From: Neoarius graeffei
Lineage: Eukaryota; Chordata; Actinopteri; Siluriformes; Ariidae
Assembly (NCBI RefSeq): GCF_027579695.1
Contig: NC_083577.1
Coordinates: 57,463,783-57,527,782, forward strand
Direction: 5' to 3'
Length of the DNA: 64,000 nt
The notes beneath the pieces were generated by a model. The model worked only from the letters and a program-made list of their open reading frames with translations. It was not told the DNA's origin and did no database searches. This document shows, piece after piece, positions 42,840 to 57,514 of this stretch; the stretch's first letter is position 1, and the number at the start of each line of letters is the position of its first letter. A program made the translations under genes and the position numbers.

Positions 42840-42988
42840 TGATCTTTATTTTAGAAAACTGACTATATAACTTCATAAATTCGTCCAAGATAACGTAGCC
42901 AGTAATAGCGATGGTCCATTTTGTTTGCCCCACAAGATGGCGGCTGGAGGGCGTTCCCCGAATGCCGTGATGTCAGTGAAAACTATGT

Positions 42989-43285
42989 ATACACTGTTTA
43001 AACAGGGTATTTGGATTAGCTGTGCAGGAATTTGTCTCTGTGAAAGATTACCCTCAAAACACACTTCTTTTCAAACCACATTTGAGGATGAGCCCATGTG
43101 TCAATACCAGATATTTTATATATGTAGCATATTTTTAAAATAATCCTTAAAAAGAAACTAGTGGTCTTTGGTGAAATCTGAAAATTAACATCCTGAGCTG
43201 TGCACTGAAAAGATTTAAATGAACTCTGGTGTGATATAATATCAGAGTACAGTTCACAATTTGCTGCTGAAATTCTTTAAGCAGT
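42989..43285. other. Spacer
   Basis: Nothing recognised. Confidence 0.4.
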
Positions 43286-43297
43286 CTAATACATGAT

Positions 43298-43632
43298 CTC
43301 ATCTCCATTATCTGTAGCTGCTTTATCCTGTTCTACAGGGTCGCAGGCAAGCTGGAGCCTATCCCAGCTGACTACGGGCGAAAGGCGGGGTACACCCTGG
43401 ACAAGTCGCCAGGTCATCACAGGGCTGACACATAGACACAGACAACCATTCACACCTACGGTCACCAGTTAACCTAACCTGCATGTCTTTGGACTGCAGG
43501 GGAAACCGGAGCACCCGGACACGGGGAGAATATGCAAACTCCGCACAGAAAGGCCCTCACCAGCCACGGGGCTCAAACCCAGACCTTCTTGCTGTGAGGC
43601 AACAGCGCTAACCACTACACCACCGTGCCGCC
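43298..43632 (-). mobile_element. Mermaid-like SINE
   Basis: The 12 bp duplication CTAATACATGAT lies at 43286-43297 and 43633-43644. Small internal deletions relative to the other copies remove parts of the ACTCACATTC and CGGAGGAAACCCACG stretches. Confidence 0.93.
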
Positions 43633-43644
43633 CTAATACATGAT

Positions 43645-44374
43645 ATAATAGTACATTAGGATTTTATAGTGGGTTTTTTTTAAGTCATCACCAAACCTTA
43701 AAAGTGCATATACTTCAAGCTGGTTCAGGTTTCTGTTACCATGTCGTACTCCACTACAATTCCTCACAATAGCTTGTGAGTTTACTGGAGAGTATAAAAC
43801 AATTCCTGGATTCAACAAAGCTATTTTGTGTCTGTAAACAAAACAGTTGTGTCTGCACAGCTGGGACTTCATTATTGAATTCAGTAATGAGCCTGGTCTT
43901 GCCTGTCTAAATAGAGCAGGCTCTGTTGTAAAATAGAAATTCTGTCCTCAGTGATCCTGTCATACACAGACAGAACTGCAAAGTGAACACTGCAAAACTA
44001 TATATTTACATATTTAAAAAAATCTTGAATACAATTAAATTTAACTAAGATTTCTCATTATAAAATTACTAAGCAAATTTTAATACTAGATTTTAAATAT
44101 CAAGCTTGAAATTTTCTTGTTTTATAGGCAGATAGAGCATTTCTAGAAAGAAGCACAATTATCCGCAAAAAGAACAATTTCAAGATTGAACAGAATAATC
44201 TCTAGAAATAGCCTTTGAACTCTTGTATTTGGTTTAGAATCATCTCATAATGAGAAATAGCTACAACAGAGTCAAGATATTTTCACTTACGACGATATTA
44301 TTGATACCTTTTGCAATAAAATATATTTAGATATTTGGAAGATAGGTATAGTTCATAATGTAACTGTGAACTGT
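43645..44374. other. AT-rich spacer
   Basis: A possible MITE with a CACTGCAAAACTATAT left end starts near 43989. I could not find its partner end with confidence. Confidence 0.35.
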
Positions 44375-44387
44375 GAGTTAACTTACT

Positions 44388-44479
44388 CAGCTCATCTCAT
44401 TATCTCTAGCCGCTTTATCCTGTTCTACAGGGTCGCGGGCAAGCTGGAGCCTATCCCAGCTGACTACGAGCGAAAGGCG
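44388..44479 (-). mobile_element. 5'-truncated Mermaid-like SINE, 92 bp
   Basis: Only the 3' end (tail to GACTACGAGCGAAAGGCG) was inserted. The 13 bp duplication GAGTTAACTTACT lies at 44375-44387 and 44480-44492. Confidence 0.92.
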
Positions 44480-44492
44480 GAGTTAACTTACT

Positions 44493-45235
44493 GAATATAA
44501 AATTGTATACTGTCTCTCCAGTTTGTACATACACAATATACAATGTAATTGGTGAGATTCTCTTACCAATCTCACAACAATCAATATGCAGTCCAGTCAG
44601 TACAGTCTATTATTATGGCTTGGAGACTAGTGATAATCATCTGTAACTACTGTTTTGGATGTAGTAAACATATTTAGGATTCTCAGAATGTTGGTCCCAG
44701 AAGAAGGATGGGGGAAGCCCTACACGCTGGAGTATCTTGCAGTACCAGGAATATTCACTCTACCTTTATTCATTAGCACAAAGATCATGGTAACTGATCC
44801 AGCCTACAGGCTATTGCTTTACATCACCATCTAGAAAGCTCCTAGATAGTCCGGCTGATCCTGCATTTACCCGTTTTCCCTGTTACAGGTTGATTCGCTT
44901 TTACTGTTACGTAGAATTTGGCCTACAATCCAAACAATGGATCATTGTCACAGGAAATATTGCGAAGATGAAATTGTGGTGACTGAAACATTGTAGCCTC
45001 CCATGCCAAAGCATTCATTACTCTGTCAGATCAGTGTCAGCATCAGATGACACATAAGAGAACACTAAAGGGTGTGACAGAGCAGGTTAGAAGCAAAACA
45101 AACCTAATCAATTGGTGTTGTATTCTCCTCTTATGCCAGCCTGACTCAGGTGTCACTGCTCACTGTTTTGCAAATCTCTCTGTTGCATCTCCACATGGAT
45201 GCCTCTACATGGTACATGCTTGACTGAATATCTGA
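44493..45235. other. Spacer
   Basis: Nothing recognised. Confidence 0.4.
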
Positions 45236-45249
45236 CTATCTGGGATAAT

Positions 45250-45626
45250 CTCATCTCATCTCATTATCTCTAGCTGCTTTATCCTGTTCTACAGGGTTGC
45301 AGGCAAGCTGGAGCCTATCCCAGCTAACTACGGGCGAGAGGCGGGATACACCCTGGACAAGTCGCCAGGTCATCACAGGGCTGACACAGAGACACAGACA
45401 ACCATTCACACCCACATTCACACCTACGGTCAATTTAGAGTCACCAGTTAACCTAACCTGCATGTCTTTGGACTGTGGGGGAAACCGGAGCACCCGGAGG
45501 AAACCCACACAGACACGGGGAGAACATGCAAACTCCGCACAGAAAGGCCCTCGCCGGCCCCGGGGCTCGAACCCAGACCTTCTTGCTGTGAGGCGACAGC
45601 GCTAACCACTACACCACCGTGCCGCC
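45250..45626 (-). mobile_element. Mermaid-like SINE
   Basis: Full-length. The duplication CTATCTGGGATAAT / CTATTTGGGATAAT lies at 45236-45249 and 45627-45640. Confidence 0.92.
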
Positions 45627-45661
45627 CTATTTGGGATAATAATAATAATAATAATAATAAT

Positions 45662-46024
45662 GATCTCATCTCATTATCTCTAGCCACTTTATCCTGTTCT
45701 ACAGGGTCACAGGCAAGCTGGAGCCTATACCAGCTGACTACGGGCGAGAGGCAGGGTACACCCTGGACAAGTTGCCAGGTCATCACAGGACTGACACATA
45801 GGCACAGACAACCATTCACACTCACACCTACGGTCAATTTAGAGTTACCAGTTAACCTAACCTGCATATCTTTGGACTGTGGGGGAAACCGGAGCACCCG
45901 GAGGAAACCCACGTGGACATGGGGAGGACATGCAAACTCCACACAGAAAGGCCCTCGCCGGCCACGAACCCGGACCTTCTTGCTGTGAGGCGACAGCGCT
46001 AACCACTACACCACCGTGCTGCCC
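45662..46024 (-). mobile_element. Mermaid-like SINE
   Basis: Full-length, same orientation as the copy 36 bp to its left, inserted in the (AAT)n stretch. The target duplication is not clear because of the microsatellite. Confidence 0.85.
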
Positions 46025-46045
46025 ATAATAGTAATAGAAGAGGAA

Positions 46046-46381
46046 GAACAACAACAACAACTTTATTCATCAAACATACAATTGTGAAATTCCTCTGAAG
46101 CAGTGAACACACACATACACACACATACCCAGAGCAGTGGGCAGCTATGCTACAGCGCTCAGGGAGCAGTTGGGGGTTAGGTGCCTCACTCAAGGAAACC
46201 TCAGCCTAAGGCCACACTATGTTAACCTAACCACATGCCTTTAAACTGTGGAGGAAACCCATGCAGACACGGGGAGAACATGCAAACTCCACACAGAAAG
46301 GCCCCTGTCAGCCACTGGGCTCGAACCCAGAACCTTTTTGCTGTGAGGCGATAGTGCTAACCACTACACCACTGTGTTGCC
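46046..46381 (-). mobile_element. SINE with the same tRNA head but another 3' half
   Basis: On the minus strand the head GTGGTGTAGTGGTTAGCAC and box B GGTTCGAGCCC match the Mermaid-like copies. After AGGTTAACATAGTG it continues with CTAACCCCCAACTGCTCCC, CCCACTGCTCTGGG and ends AATAAAGTTGTTGTTGTT. Confidence 0.8.

Positions 46382-50898
<4,517 letters not shown>

Positions 50899-50959
<61 letters not shown>
50899..50959. repeat. (TG)(TA)n tract left of the hAT element
   Basis: The counterpart tract lies at 60097-60158. The two would be one continuous microsatellite without the hAT. Confidence 0.9.
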
Positions 50960-50960
<1 letters not shown>

Positions 50961-51224
50961 AGGGCTCGAAATTCTTTTTTTTTTCACCAGCCAGCTGGAC
51001 TAGTTACCTTCCAAAGTAACTAGCCAAACAGAAAATCAACTAGCCAAAATTTGTTCATGTATGAATTTTACTTCTGTCAAAAATAACGCAAAAGAGAGTA
51101 GTTACCATTGTTCATGACTAATGTGCATTTATTTCAAGACCCGAGTATTTTGATACTGTTGTTAAATACATAAATGAGAACCACACAGAGCACCATAATA
51201 TAATATCAACAAATAATAATATGT

Positions 51225-51321
51225 CGCCTTTCGCCCGTAGTCAGCTGGGATAGGCTCCAGCTTGCCTGCGACCCTGTAGAAGGATAAAGCGGCTAGAGAT
51301 AATGAGATGAGATGAGATGAG
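51225..51321 (+). mobile_element. 5'-truncated Mermaid-like SINE, 97 bp
   Basis: 3' end only. The perfect 12 bp duplication ATAATAATATGT lies at 51213-51224 and 51322-51333. Confidence 0.93.
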
Positions 51322-51472
51322 ATAATAATATGTTGGAAAACTTGGCAACTTGGTGTATGAGTATTGAAAGCAAATATACTTACTATCATGACTATAGCAC
51401 CCAAAATATGTCCAACATGCTTTCTGTATTTAACCATTTATGAGAGAGAAAGCATTAGGAGCTTCATATTGA

Positions 51473-51643
51473 CTAGGAATCAACTTGAAAAAAATTAATG
51501 ATTCCATAAAAATCGTATCGCAGCCAAGGCCTACCCTGCTCCCATGTTTGCTTATAAGTCCTTTGTCGTTTCTCCTCTTCAGACCGAGGTCGCTTTGTTC
51601 CCGTCTCTGGCGGTTTCTGTACACCTTTCAGAAAATTCCACAT
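51473..51643 (-). pseudogene. N terminus of a KIAA1586/ZNF862-like hAT transposase
   Basis: The 56-codon frame begins MWNFLKGVQKPPETGTKRPR, then SEEEKRQRTYKQTWEQGRPW and LRYDFYG, and ends at TAG 51473-51475. The MWNFL start, basic EEKR segment and RPWLRYD are how I recall these fish hAT transposases opening before their zinc finger. The rest of the gene is deleted. It faces away from the hAT gene at 54.7-56.3 kb, so it belongs to the outer element, whose 5' side lies to the right. Confidence 0.65.
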
Positions 51644-51845
51644 TGCAACGTAGCTTTGGCAGATGTAGATGTAAACAACAACAAAAACACGTGTTTAAAT
51701 GGGCGATAATGTGGCCACATCTATTGAATTTGATAATTTGATGTGGCAGCGGGCAGGGCCGTAGCCAGGATTTTTCCAATACCGAGGTCAAACATGGCTG
51801 ACAGCACCGAAGCCCCCCGGCACAACTTAAATAAATAAATAAATA

Positions 51846-53450
51846 CAACCCCGATTCCAAAAAAGTTGGGACAAAGTACAAATTGTAAATAAAAACGGAA
51901 TGCAATAATTTACAAATCTCAAAAACTTATATTGTATTCACAGTAGAACATAGACAACATATCAAATGTTGAAAATGAGACATTTTGAAATTTCATGCCA
52001 AATATTGGCTCATTTGAAATTTCATGACAGCAACACATCTCAAAAAAGTTGGGACAGGGGCAATAAGAGGCTGGAAAAGTTAAAGGTACAAAAAAGGAAC
52101 AGCTGGAGGACCAAATTGCAACTCATTAGGTCAATTGGCAATAGGTCATTAACATGACTGGGTCTAAAAAGAGCATCTTGGAGTGGCAGCGGCTCTCAGA
52201 AGTAAAGATGGGAAGAGGATCACCAATCCCCCTAATTCTGCGCCGACAAATAGTGGAGCAATATCAGAAAGGAGTTCAACAGTGTAAAATTGCAAAGAGT
52301 TTGAACATATCATCATCTACAATGCATAATATCATCAAAAGATTCAGAGAATCTGGAAGAATCTCTGTGTGTAAGGGTCAAGGCCGGAAAACCATACTGG
52401 GTGCCCGTGATCTTCGGGCCCTTAGACGGCACTGCATCACATACAGGCATGCTTCTGTATTGGAAATCACAAAATGGGCTCAGGAATATTTCCAGAGAAC
52501 ATTATCTGTGAACACAATTCACCATGCCATCCGCCGTTGCCAGCTAAAACTCTATAGTTCAAAGAAGAAGCCATATCTAAACATGATCCAGAAGCGCAGA
52601 CGTCTTCTCTGGGCCAAGGCTCATTTAAAATGGACTGTGGCAAAGTGGAAAACTGCTCTGTGGTCAGACGAATCAAAATTTGAAGTTTTTTATGGAAATC
52701 AGGGACACCGTGTCATTCGGACTAAAGAGGAGAAGGACGACCCAAGTTGTTATCAGCGCTCAGTTCAGAAGCCTGCATCTCTGATGGTATGGGGTTGCAT
52801 TAGTGCGTGTGGCATGGGCAGCTTACACATCTGGAAAGACACCATCAATGCTGAAAGGTATATCCAGGTTCTAGAGCAACATATGCTCCCATCCAGACGA
52901 CGTCTCTTTCAGGGAAGACCTTGCATTTTCCAACATGACAATGCCAAACCACATACTGCATCAATTACAGCATCATGGCTGCGTAGAAGAAGGGTCCGGG
53001 TACTGAACTGGCCAGCCTGCAGTCCAGATCTTTCACCCATAGAAAACATTTGGCGCATCATAAAACGGAAGATACGACAAAAAAGACCTAAGACAGTTGA
53101 GCAACTAGAATCCTACATTAGACAAGAATGGACTAACATTCCTATCCCTAAACTTGAGCAACTTGTCTCCTCAGTCCCCAGACGTTTACAGACTGTTGTA
53201 AAGAGAAAAGGGGATGTCTCACAGTGGGAAACATGGCCTTGTCCCAACTTTTTTGAGATGTGTTGTTGTCATGAAATTTAAAATCACCTAATTTTTCTCT
53301 TTAAATGATACATTTTCTCAGTTTAAACATTTGATATGTTATCTATGTTCTATTCTGAATAAAATATGGAATTTTGAAACTTCCACATCATTGCATTCCG
53401 TTTTTACTTACAATTTGTACTTTGTCCCAACTTTTTTGGAATCGGGGTTG
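51846..53450 (+). mobile_element. Young Tc1-like transposon with intact gene (1605 bp)
   Basis: TA at 51844-51845 and 53451-53452, in an (AAAT)n surround. Ends CAACCCCGATTCCAAAAAAG and its inverse. About 60 terminal bases match with a single difference, which points to recent insertion. An inner repeat (AAAAAAGTTGGGACA) occurs near 52044 and inverted near 53241. Confidence 0.95.
52208..53281 (+). CDS. Tc1-family transposase, uninterrupted reading frame
   Basis: The 357-codon frame from ATG 52208 (MGRGSPIPLILRRQIVEQYQ) has no stop or frameshift. Residues 1-120 form the paired-like DNA-binding region with helices around CKIAKSLNISSSTMHNIIKR. The DDE domain has Asp in LWSDESKFEVF, Asp in FQHDNAKPHTAS and Glu in CSPDLSPIENIW. 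Exactly 34 residues lie between the last two, so it is a DD34E enzyme. A further in-frame ATG at 52154 would add 18 residues (MTGSKKSILEWQRLSEVK); I prefer 52208 by family length and the AAAGATGGGA context. The final residues (CPNFFEMCCCHEI) read into the inner terminal repeat. It would bind its own termini in the nucleus and excise the element. Activity is untested. Confidence 0.9.
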   Translation: MGRGSPIPLILRRQIVEQYQKGVQQCKIAKSLNISSSTMHNIIKRFRESGRISVCKGQGRKTILGARDLRALRRHCITYRHASVLEITKWAQEYFQRTLSVNTIHHAIRRCQLKLYSSKKKPYLNMIQKRRRLLWAKAHLKWTVAKWKTALWSDESKFEVFYGNQGHRVIRTKEEKDDPSCYQRSVQKPASLMVWGCISACGMGSLHIWKDTINAERYIQVLEQHMLPSRRRLFQGRPCIFQHDNAKPHTASITASWLRRRRVRVLNWPACSPDLSPIENIWRIIKRKIRQKRPKTVEQLESYIRQEWTNIPIPKLEQLVSSVPRRLQTVVKRKGDVSQWETWPCPNFFEMCCCHEI

Positions 53451-53474
53451 TAAATAAATAAATAAGGATAGATT

Positions 53475-53708
53475 TGGTGGAGGACACATTTATTTTAACA
53501 ATTCTAAAACTGTGGCACCATAACTGTGGTGTTTTATCTGACATAAAAGTAGAAAAGTAGTGAACTCTTGAACTGAGTATACATACCTAAAGTACCAGTT
53601 ACCTAAAGTATTGGCATTATTTACATTGCAGCATACACATGACAGAAAGGGTGTGAACTGCTGAATTATAAGCTTTAGTATTACACCTTATAATAATAGT
53701 GTGAGTGA

Positions 53709-53749
<41 letters not shown>

Positions 53750-54170
53750 TTTGTGTGTTATTTGTGGGTGTCTGTATGTGTAGAGACATTCTGAGCAGTA
53801 ATGTAAAGGCATCAGTCTATCTGGCTGTCTTGAATTGAGATCCATTTGCATGCATTCTCTGAAACAGTGTTCTCACCATTGCCTGTAATGTAAGTTTGGC
53901 TCACAACACATTTACTTTAACAATTCTAAAACTGTGCCATCATAACTGTGGAGTTTTGTCTGACATAAAAGTCAAAACAACTGAGTGTATTGCTCAGCTA
54001 CCCGAAGTATTGGCATTATTTACATTTCATTATCTTAAATTACCTTAGAATGTAGAGCTATTAGTTCTGTGTGAAGACTATGTATTAGAGAGAGTGTGTG
54101 AGAGTGTATTATTTGTGTGTGTCTGTATTTGTGTGTCTGTGTGTGTGTGAGTGAGTGAGAGAGAGTTATG
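53475..54170 (+). repeat. Direct repeat of about 425 bp inside hAT-B
   Basis: ACAATTCTAAAACTGTGGCA with CATAACTGTGG and TCTGACATAAAAGT recurs near 53498 and 53921. Each is followed by TATTGGCATTATTTACAT and a (GT)/(GA) run. Confidence 0.8.
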
Positions 54171-54755
54171 AGAGAAAGAGAGAGAGTGAGTTACTCGAAC
54201 AAGCCCGTTTACTCAGCCCTGCACAGGGCTGCCTGTGACAACGTAGTTTTGAATGTTTCTCGAAATGCTAACTAAAATGTAATAGGCAATGACAATGAAA
54301 TGTTTCCCCTTGGAAAGTTGGCATGACACCGCTGAACGGTCTGCCACTGCACTGACAATATTTTCTCACCTTCCCTCCTTCTCTTTCTCTGCTCTTCTGT
54401 TGGCTGTCCAAACCTTAATTTAGTTTGTTGCAACTTTTTCATTTTGCACTCGGGTAAAGCCCTATAATGCTATGTGACTATTAGCCTACGTTAGGTTAGG
54501 TAGGCATATATGATAGAGCGTAGACTACACCCTGCCTGTTTTATCCCAAACCCAACTTCCCTGGCCGACACTAGTATAGGCTACGTCGCGTGACGCTGCG
54601 TTAGACACGGCAACTATAGAGGCTGAGAGATTTCAGATGACATTAGACAAATGTGAATTTTATTGGGGGGAAATACAGATGACATGTGGATGCGGACACT
54701 GCGTTTTACATTGATCACTGCTCGAATTCAGCGTAGTCCAATTTGAAATTTCTGA
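54171..54755. other. Non-coding part of hAT-B
   Basis: No recognised reading frame. It lies upstream of the transposase remnant. Confidence 0.4.
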
Positions 54756-56241
54756 AAAAAATACCGAGGACATGACGAGTCCACCACAATCAGTGGAAAG
54801 TCTGTGTTGGTGGTGTGCTTGCGGTCAGCTATAGCCAACGCAGAGCCAGACACAATATTTTTTGACCTAGTGGAGTTGGATGGGACCACAGCAAATGACA
54901 TAATGGAGCACCTGCTGGCATGTCTGCATAAAAATGGATTTGATGAAAACTTTTTGGAGGAGTGTTTAGTGGCATTTGTGTGTGATGGGGCGTCGATGAT
55001 GTTAGGCAGAAGAGCGAGGGTTGCAGCACAACTCTGCGCCTGATTTCCAAACCTGTTTGTGTGGCACTGCTCCAATCATCGACTGGAATTGGCAGTTGGG
55101 GATGTAGTAAAGGAGGTAGGTGGGCTAAACCATTTTAAGATTTTTTTTGACAAGCTCTACACACTGTATCATGCCTCACCCAAAAATAAAAGAGAATTGA
55201 GCCATTGTTCACATAATGTTGGGCAACATCTCCTTACAATTGGACGAGTGTTATCAGTAAGATGGGTTGCATCGAGTGAGAGGACTGTGAAAGCAGTATG
55301 GGAAAGCTACAAATCTCTTCAGGAACACTTTTCCAGTACTGCCAGTGATGTGTCCAGAGATTCGACCGAGAGAGCAAAGTACAAGGGACTCAATGATGTT
55401 TTAACTTCCACATCCTTTGTTGTCAATCTTGGTGTGATGTATGACGCCCTTGTGGAACTTAGTGATCTGTCAAGGCTGCTCCAAAAGAGAGACATGACAC
55501 TCCCTGAAGCAGACAAGCTACTTGCTTGCCAGGTTCGAGTGTTTGAGTCCATGGTGTCCTTACCAGGCCCATACAAAAAAAGAGTCCTTGAAGCTCAGGC
55601 AGAGGGGTCCTTCAAGAATGTAGCCCTGCATGACAATCCGAGAATTGTGAAGATCAACACAGCACAGTTCTTCCACAGCATGTCTGAAAATATTAAAAGT
55701 AGGATGTCTACAACAACTTCATCTCATGTCAGCACACACGATCGTTCCTCACAGAGAGGTGACAGTCAACTTATAAAAGACATAAAAGCTCTTCAGCCCG
55801 ACACTTGGCCTGAGGGAGAACTGGACATACAACATGGTGATGAAGATGTGCTGCGCTTGTGTGACAGATTAAAAGTGGAGAGGAGAAGTAGTGTACAAGG
55901 GTTTCGTGAGTACAAGGAGCTGCGGGGATCCCAGACAGCAGAAGCACTGAAGCCTCTGCTAAAAGCTGTCCACACTATTGCCGTTTCAACTAGTGAATGT
56001 GAGCGTGCCTTCAGTTGCATAAATAATATTCTAACTGACAAAAGAAACTCCCTCGCTGTGCCAAGACTTTCAAACCTGATGTTTTTGAAATGTAATGGGC
56101 CGCCATTACAACAATTCGGTCCACAAAGTTATGTGTCGTCATGGCTGGCGAAGGGGAGACGAAGCGCAGAAGAAAGACGATGTGAAGCTCCAAGCCTGAA
56201 AGATGACCCCCAAGTCCTGCTGGAGCCTTTTCTAATTGCCG
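54756..56241 (+). pseudogene. hAT transposase, KIAA1586-like, C-terminal two thirds
   Basis: The frame reads KSVLVVCLRSAIANAEPDTI, then FFDLVELDGTTANDIMEHLL and VAFVCDGASMMLGRRARV, the RNase-H-like core of this hAT group. A single TGA at 55041-55043 interrupts it. The frame then continues WHCSNHRLELAVGDVVKEVG, HASPKNKREL, SVRWVASSERTVKAVW and ends with the hAT dimerisation motif VSTSECERAFSCINNILTDK. A stop at 54753 and the lack of an N-terminal part show truncation. A donor (GCCG|GTAGG) at 56242 suggests further exons. One nonsense codon in about 490 indicates modest age. Confidence 0.82.
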
Positions 56242-56357
56242 GTAGGTTTAGATATAATCACAATTGTATACAGTCACAACCTCCTTTGACACATCTGTAC
56301 AATATAATGTAAACTGTAATAACAACACTGCCATTTCTCTTGTGTGTGTGTCCACAG

Positions 56358-56840
56358 CGAACAAACAGTTCCAGTTTTCTACCTGTTGCCTTGCTTAATG
56401 GACAATGGACATCCTGTGCAGGACTTGAGTTTGTGTGTAAGTATGTGGATATCTTCTTCATCCATAATGGCATGTTTTAGGTCCACCCAAATGTATGAAT
56501 TTGCCCAACTAAGTTACACACCACAATCAAATAATTAAGGTCTAAAGTAATTCAGGTCTAAAATATTTCAGTCTATGTCTACTGTTGTGTTATGATAGAC
56601 ACAATCTCAGGAGTATGTCATGTAGTCTGATTGATTTACTTGTCAACTGCATAGCTTACTTCTCCAATGTTCTCCATGACATGGACTGTCTACATCTTTC
56701 ATCTCTGTATTTCTCTCATGTGTGTCCACAGTTCCCTTGTGCATCAGCCTGAGGTTCTCCCCCCCGATGACCTCCCTTGGGCCAATATCCAAAAGAACAA
56801 GATAAACATAAATTATCTGGAAATGTGAAAGCTCAATAAA
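56358..56840 (+). pseudogene. Putative last exons and poly(A) signal of the hAT-B gene
   Basis: The acceptor GTGTCCACAG at 56357 is followed by a segment to a donor TGTGT|GTAAGT at 56436. A second acceptor TGTGTCCACAG lies at 56731 and AATAAA at 56835-56840. The two acceptors are alike, which suggests an ancient local duplication. The splicing is inferred only. Confidence 0.4.
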
Positions 56841-56991
56841 AAACAAACTTATTTTGTAAAAATATTTGTAAAATGTAAAAATTATTTAAATATTACTTGG
56901 TCTGCTGTTACTGTTACCCACCATGTAATTTACCTGGCAACAGTCAAATAATGTGAGTACCGGCACTTATTTTTTCCCACTTAAAGCACTG

Positions 56992-57242
56992 GCCTGCCGT
57001 GCTTCTGTGCTCCACCCACCTGGTCCAATACTACACGTGATTACCGCGATATTCAACGAGATGCGTTATATGCATGCGCAGTAGTGAAAAAACTGACAGC
57101 CTGACTCGTACACGATATGATTCGGAATTCTTCGGTATTTTCCGTCCTGCCGATAAACACATCAATTAACACAGACACGGCACGCGCTTAATATGTGGCG
57201 GCTTTAGTTGACGGTGTGTCTGAATCTTCGCTTCATATATAC
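56992..57242 (-). promoter_or_regulatory. CG-rich 5' region of hAT-A, displaced
   Basis: CG-rich DNA with GCATGCGCAG and CGTGATTACCGCG motifs, between the inner hAT and the Tc1 at 57245. In the minus orientation of hAT-A it would lie upstream of the MWNFL start before hAT-B inserted. Promoter function is inferred. Confidence 0.35.
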
Positions 57243-57514
57243 TAGTGCATCTCAAAAAATTAGAATACCATGAAAAAGTTCCTTTTTTCATAATTTAATT
57301 CAAAAAGGTAAACTTTAATATATTCTATATTCATTACATGTAAAGTGAAATATTTAAAGCCTTTTTTGTTTTAATTTTGATGATTATGGCTTATAGCTCA
57401 TGAAAATCAGAAATCCAGTATCTCAAATTATTAGAATATTCCCTAAGATCAATCAAAAAAAGGATTTACAATACAGAAATGTCCAACTTCTGAAAAGTAT
57501 ATTCATTTATCCAC

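Larger units (their letters stand above)
37709..42988. mobile_element. Possible 5.3 kb composite element with a THAP exon at one end and a SWIM/YqaJ-family exon at the other
   Basis: The left end ACATAGTTTTCACATGACGT and the reversed right end ACATAGTTTTCACTGACATC agree. Similarity continues for about 60 bp (TCGGGGA, then GCCGCCATCTTG-type sequence). Each end leads into a first exon pointing inward. Inside lie two smaller inverted-repeat elements (38514-39432 and 39430-40832) and two SINEs. It could instead be two separate copies whose inner ends are lost. Confidence 0.45.
51754..56991 (+). mobile_element. Inner hAT element (hAT-B), approximate limits
   Basis: A hAT-like left end CAGGGCCGTAGCCAGGATTT is at 51754. 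A plausible right end ACTTAAAGCACTG finishes near 56991 after TACCGGCACTTATTTTTTCC. The transposase gene between is on the plus strand. I could not match an 8 bp duplication, so the right limit is uncertain. Confidence 0.55.

Noticed and set aside
51754..56991. An 8 bp target duplication for the inner hAT
   Set aside because: The flanking octamers do not match at the proposed ends, so I give the limits only as approximate.
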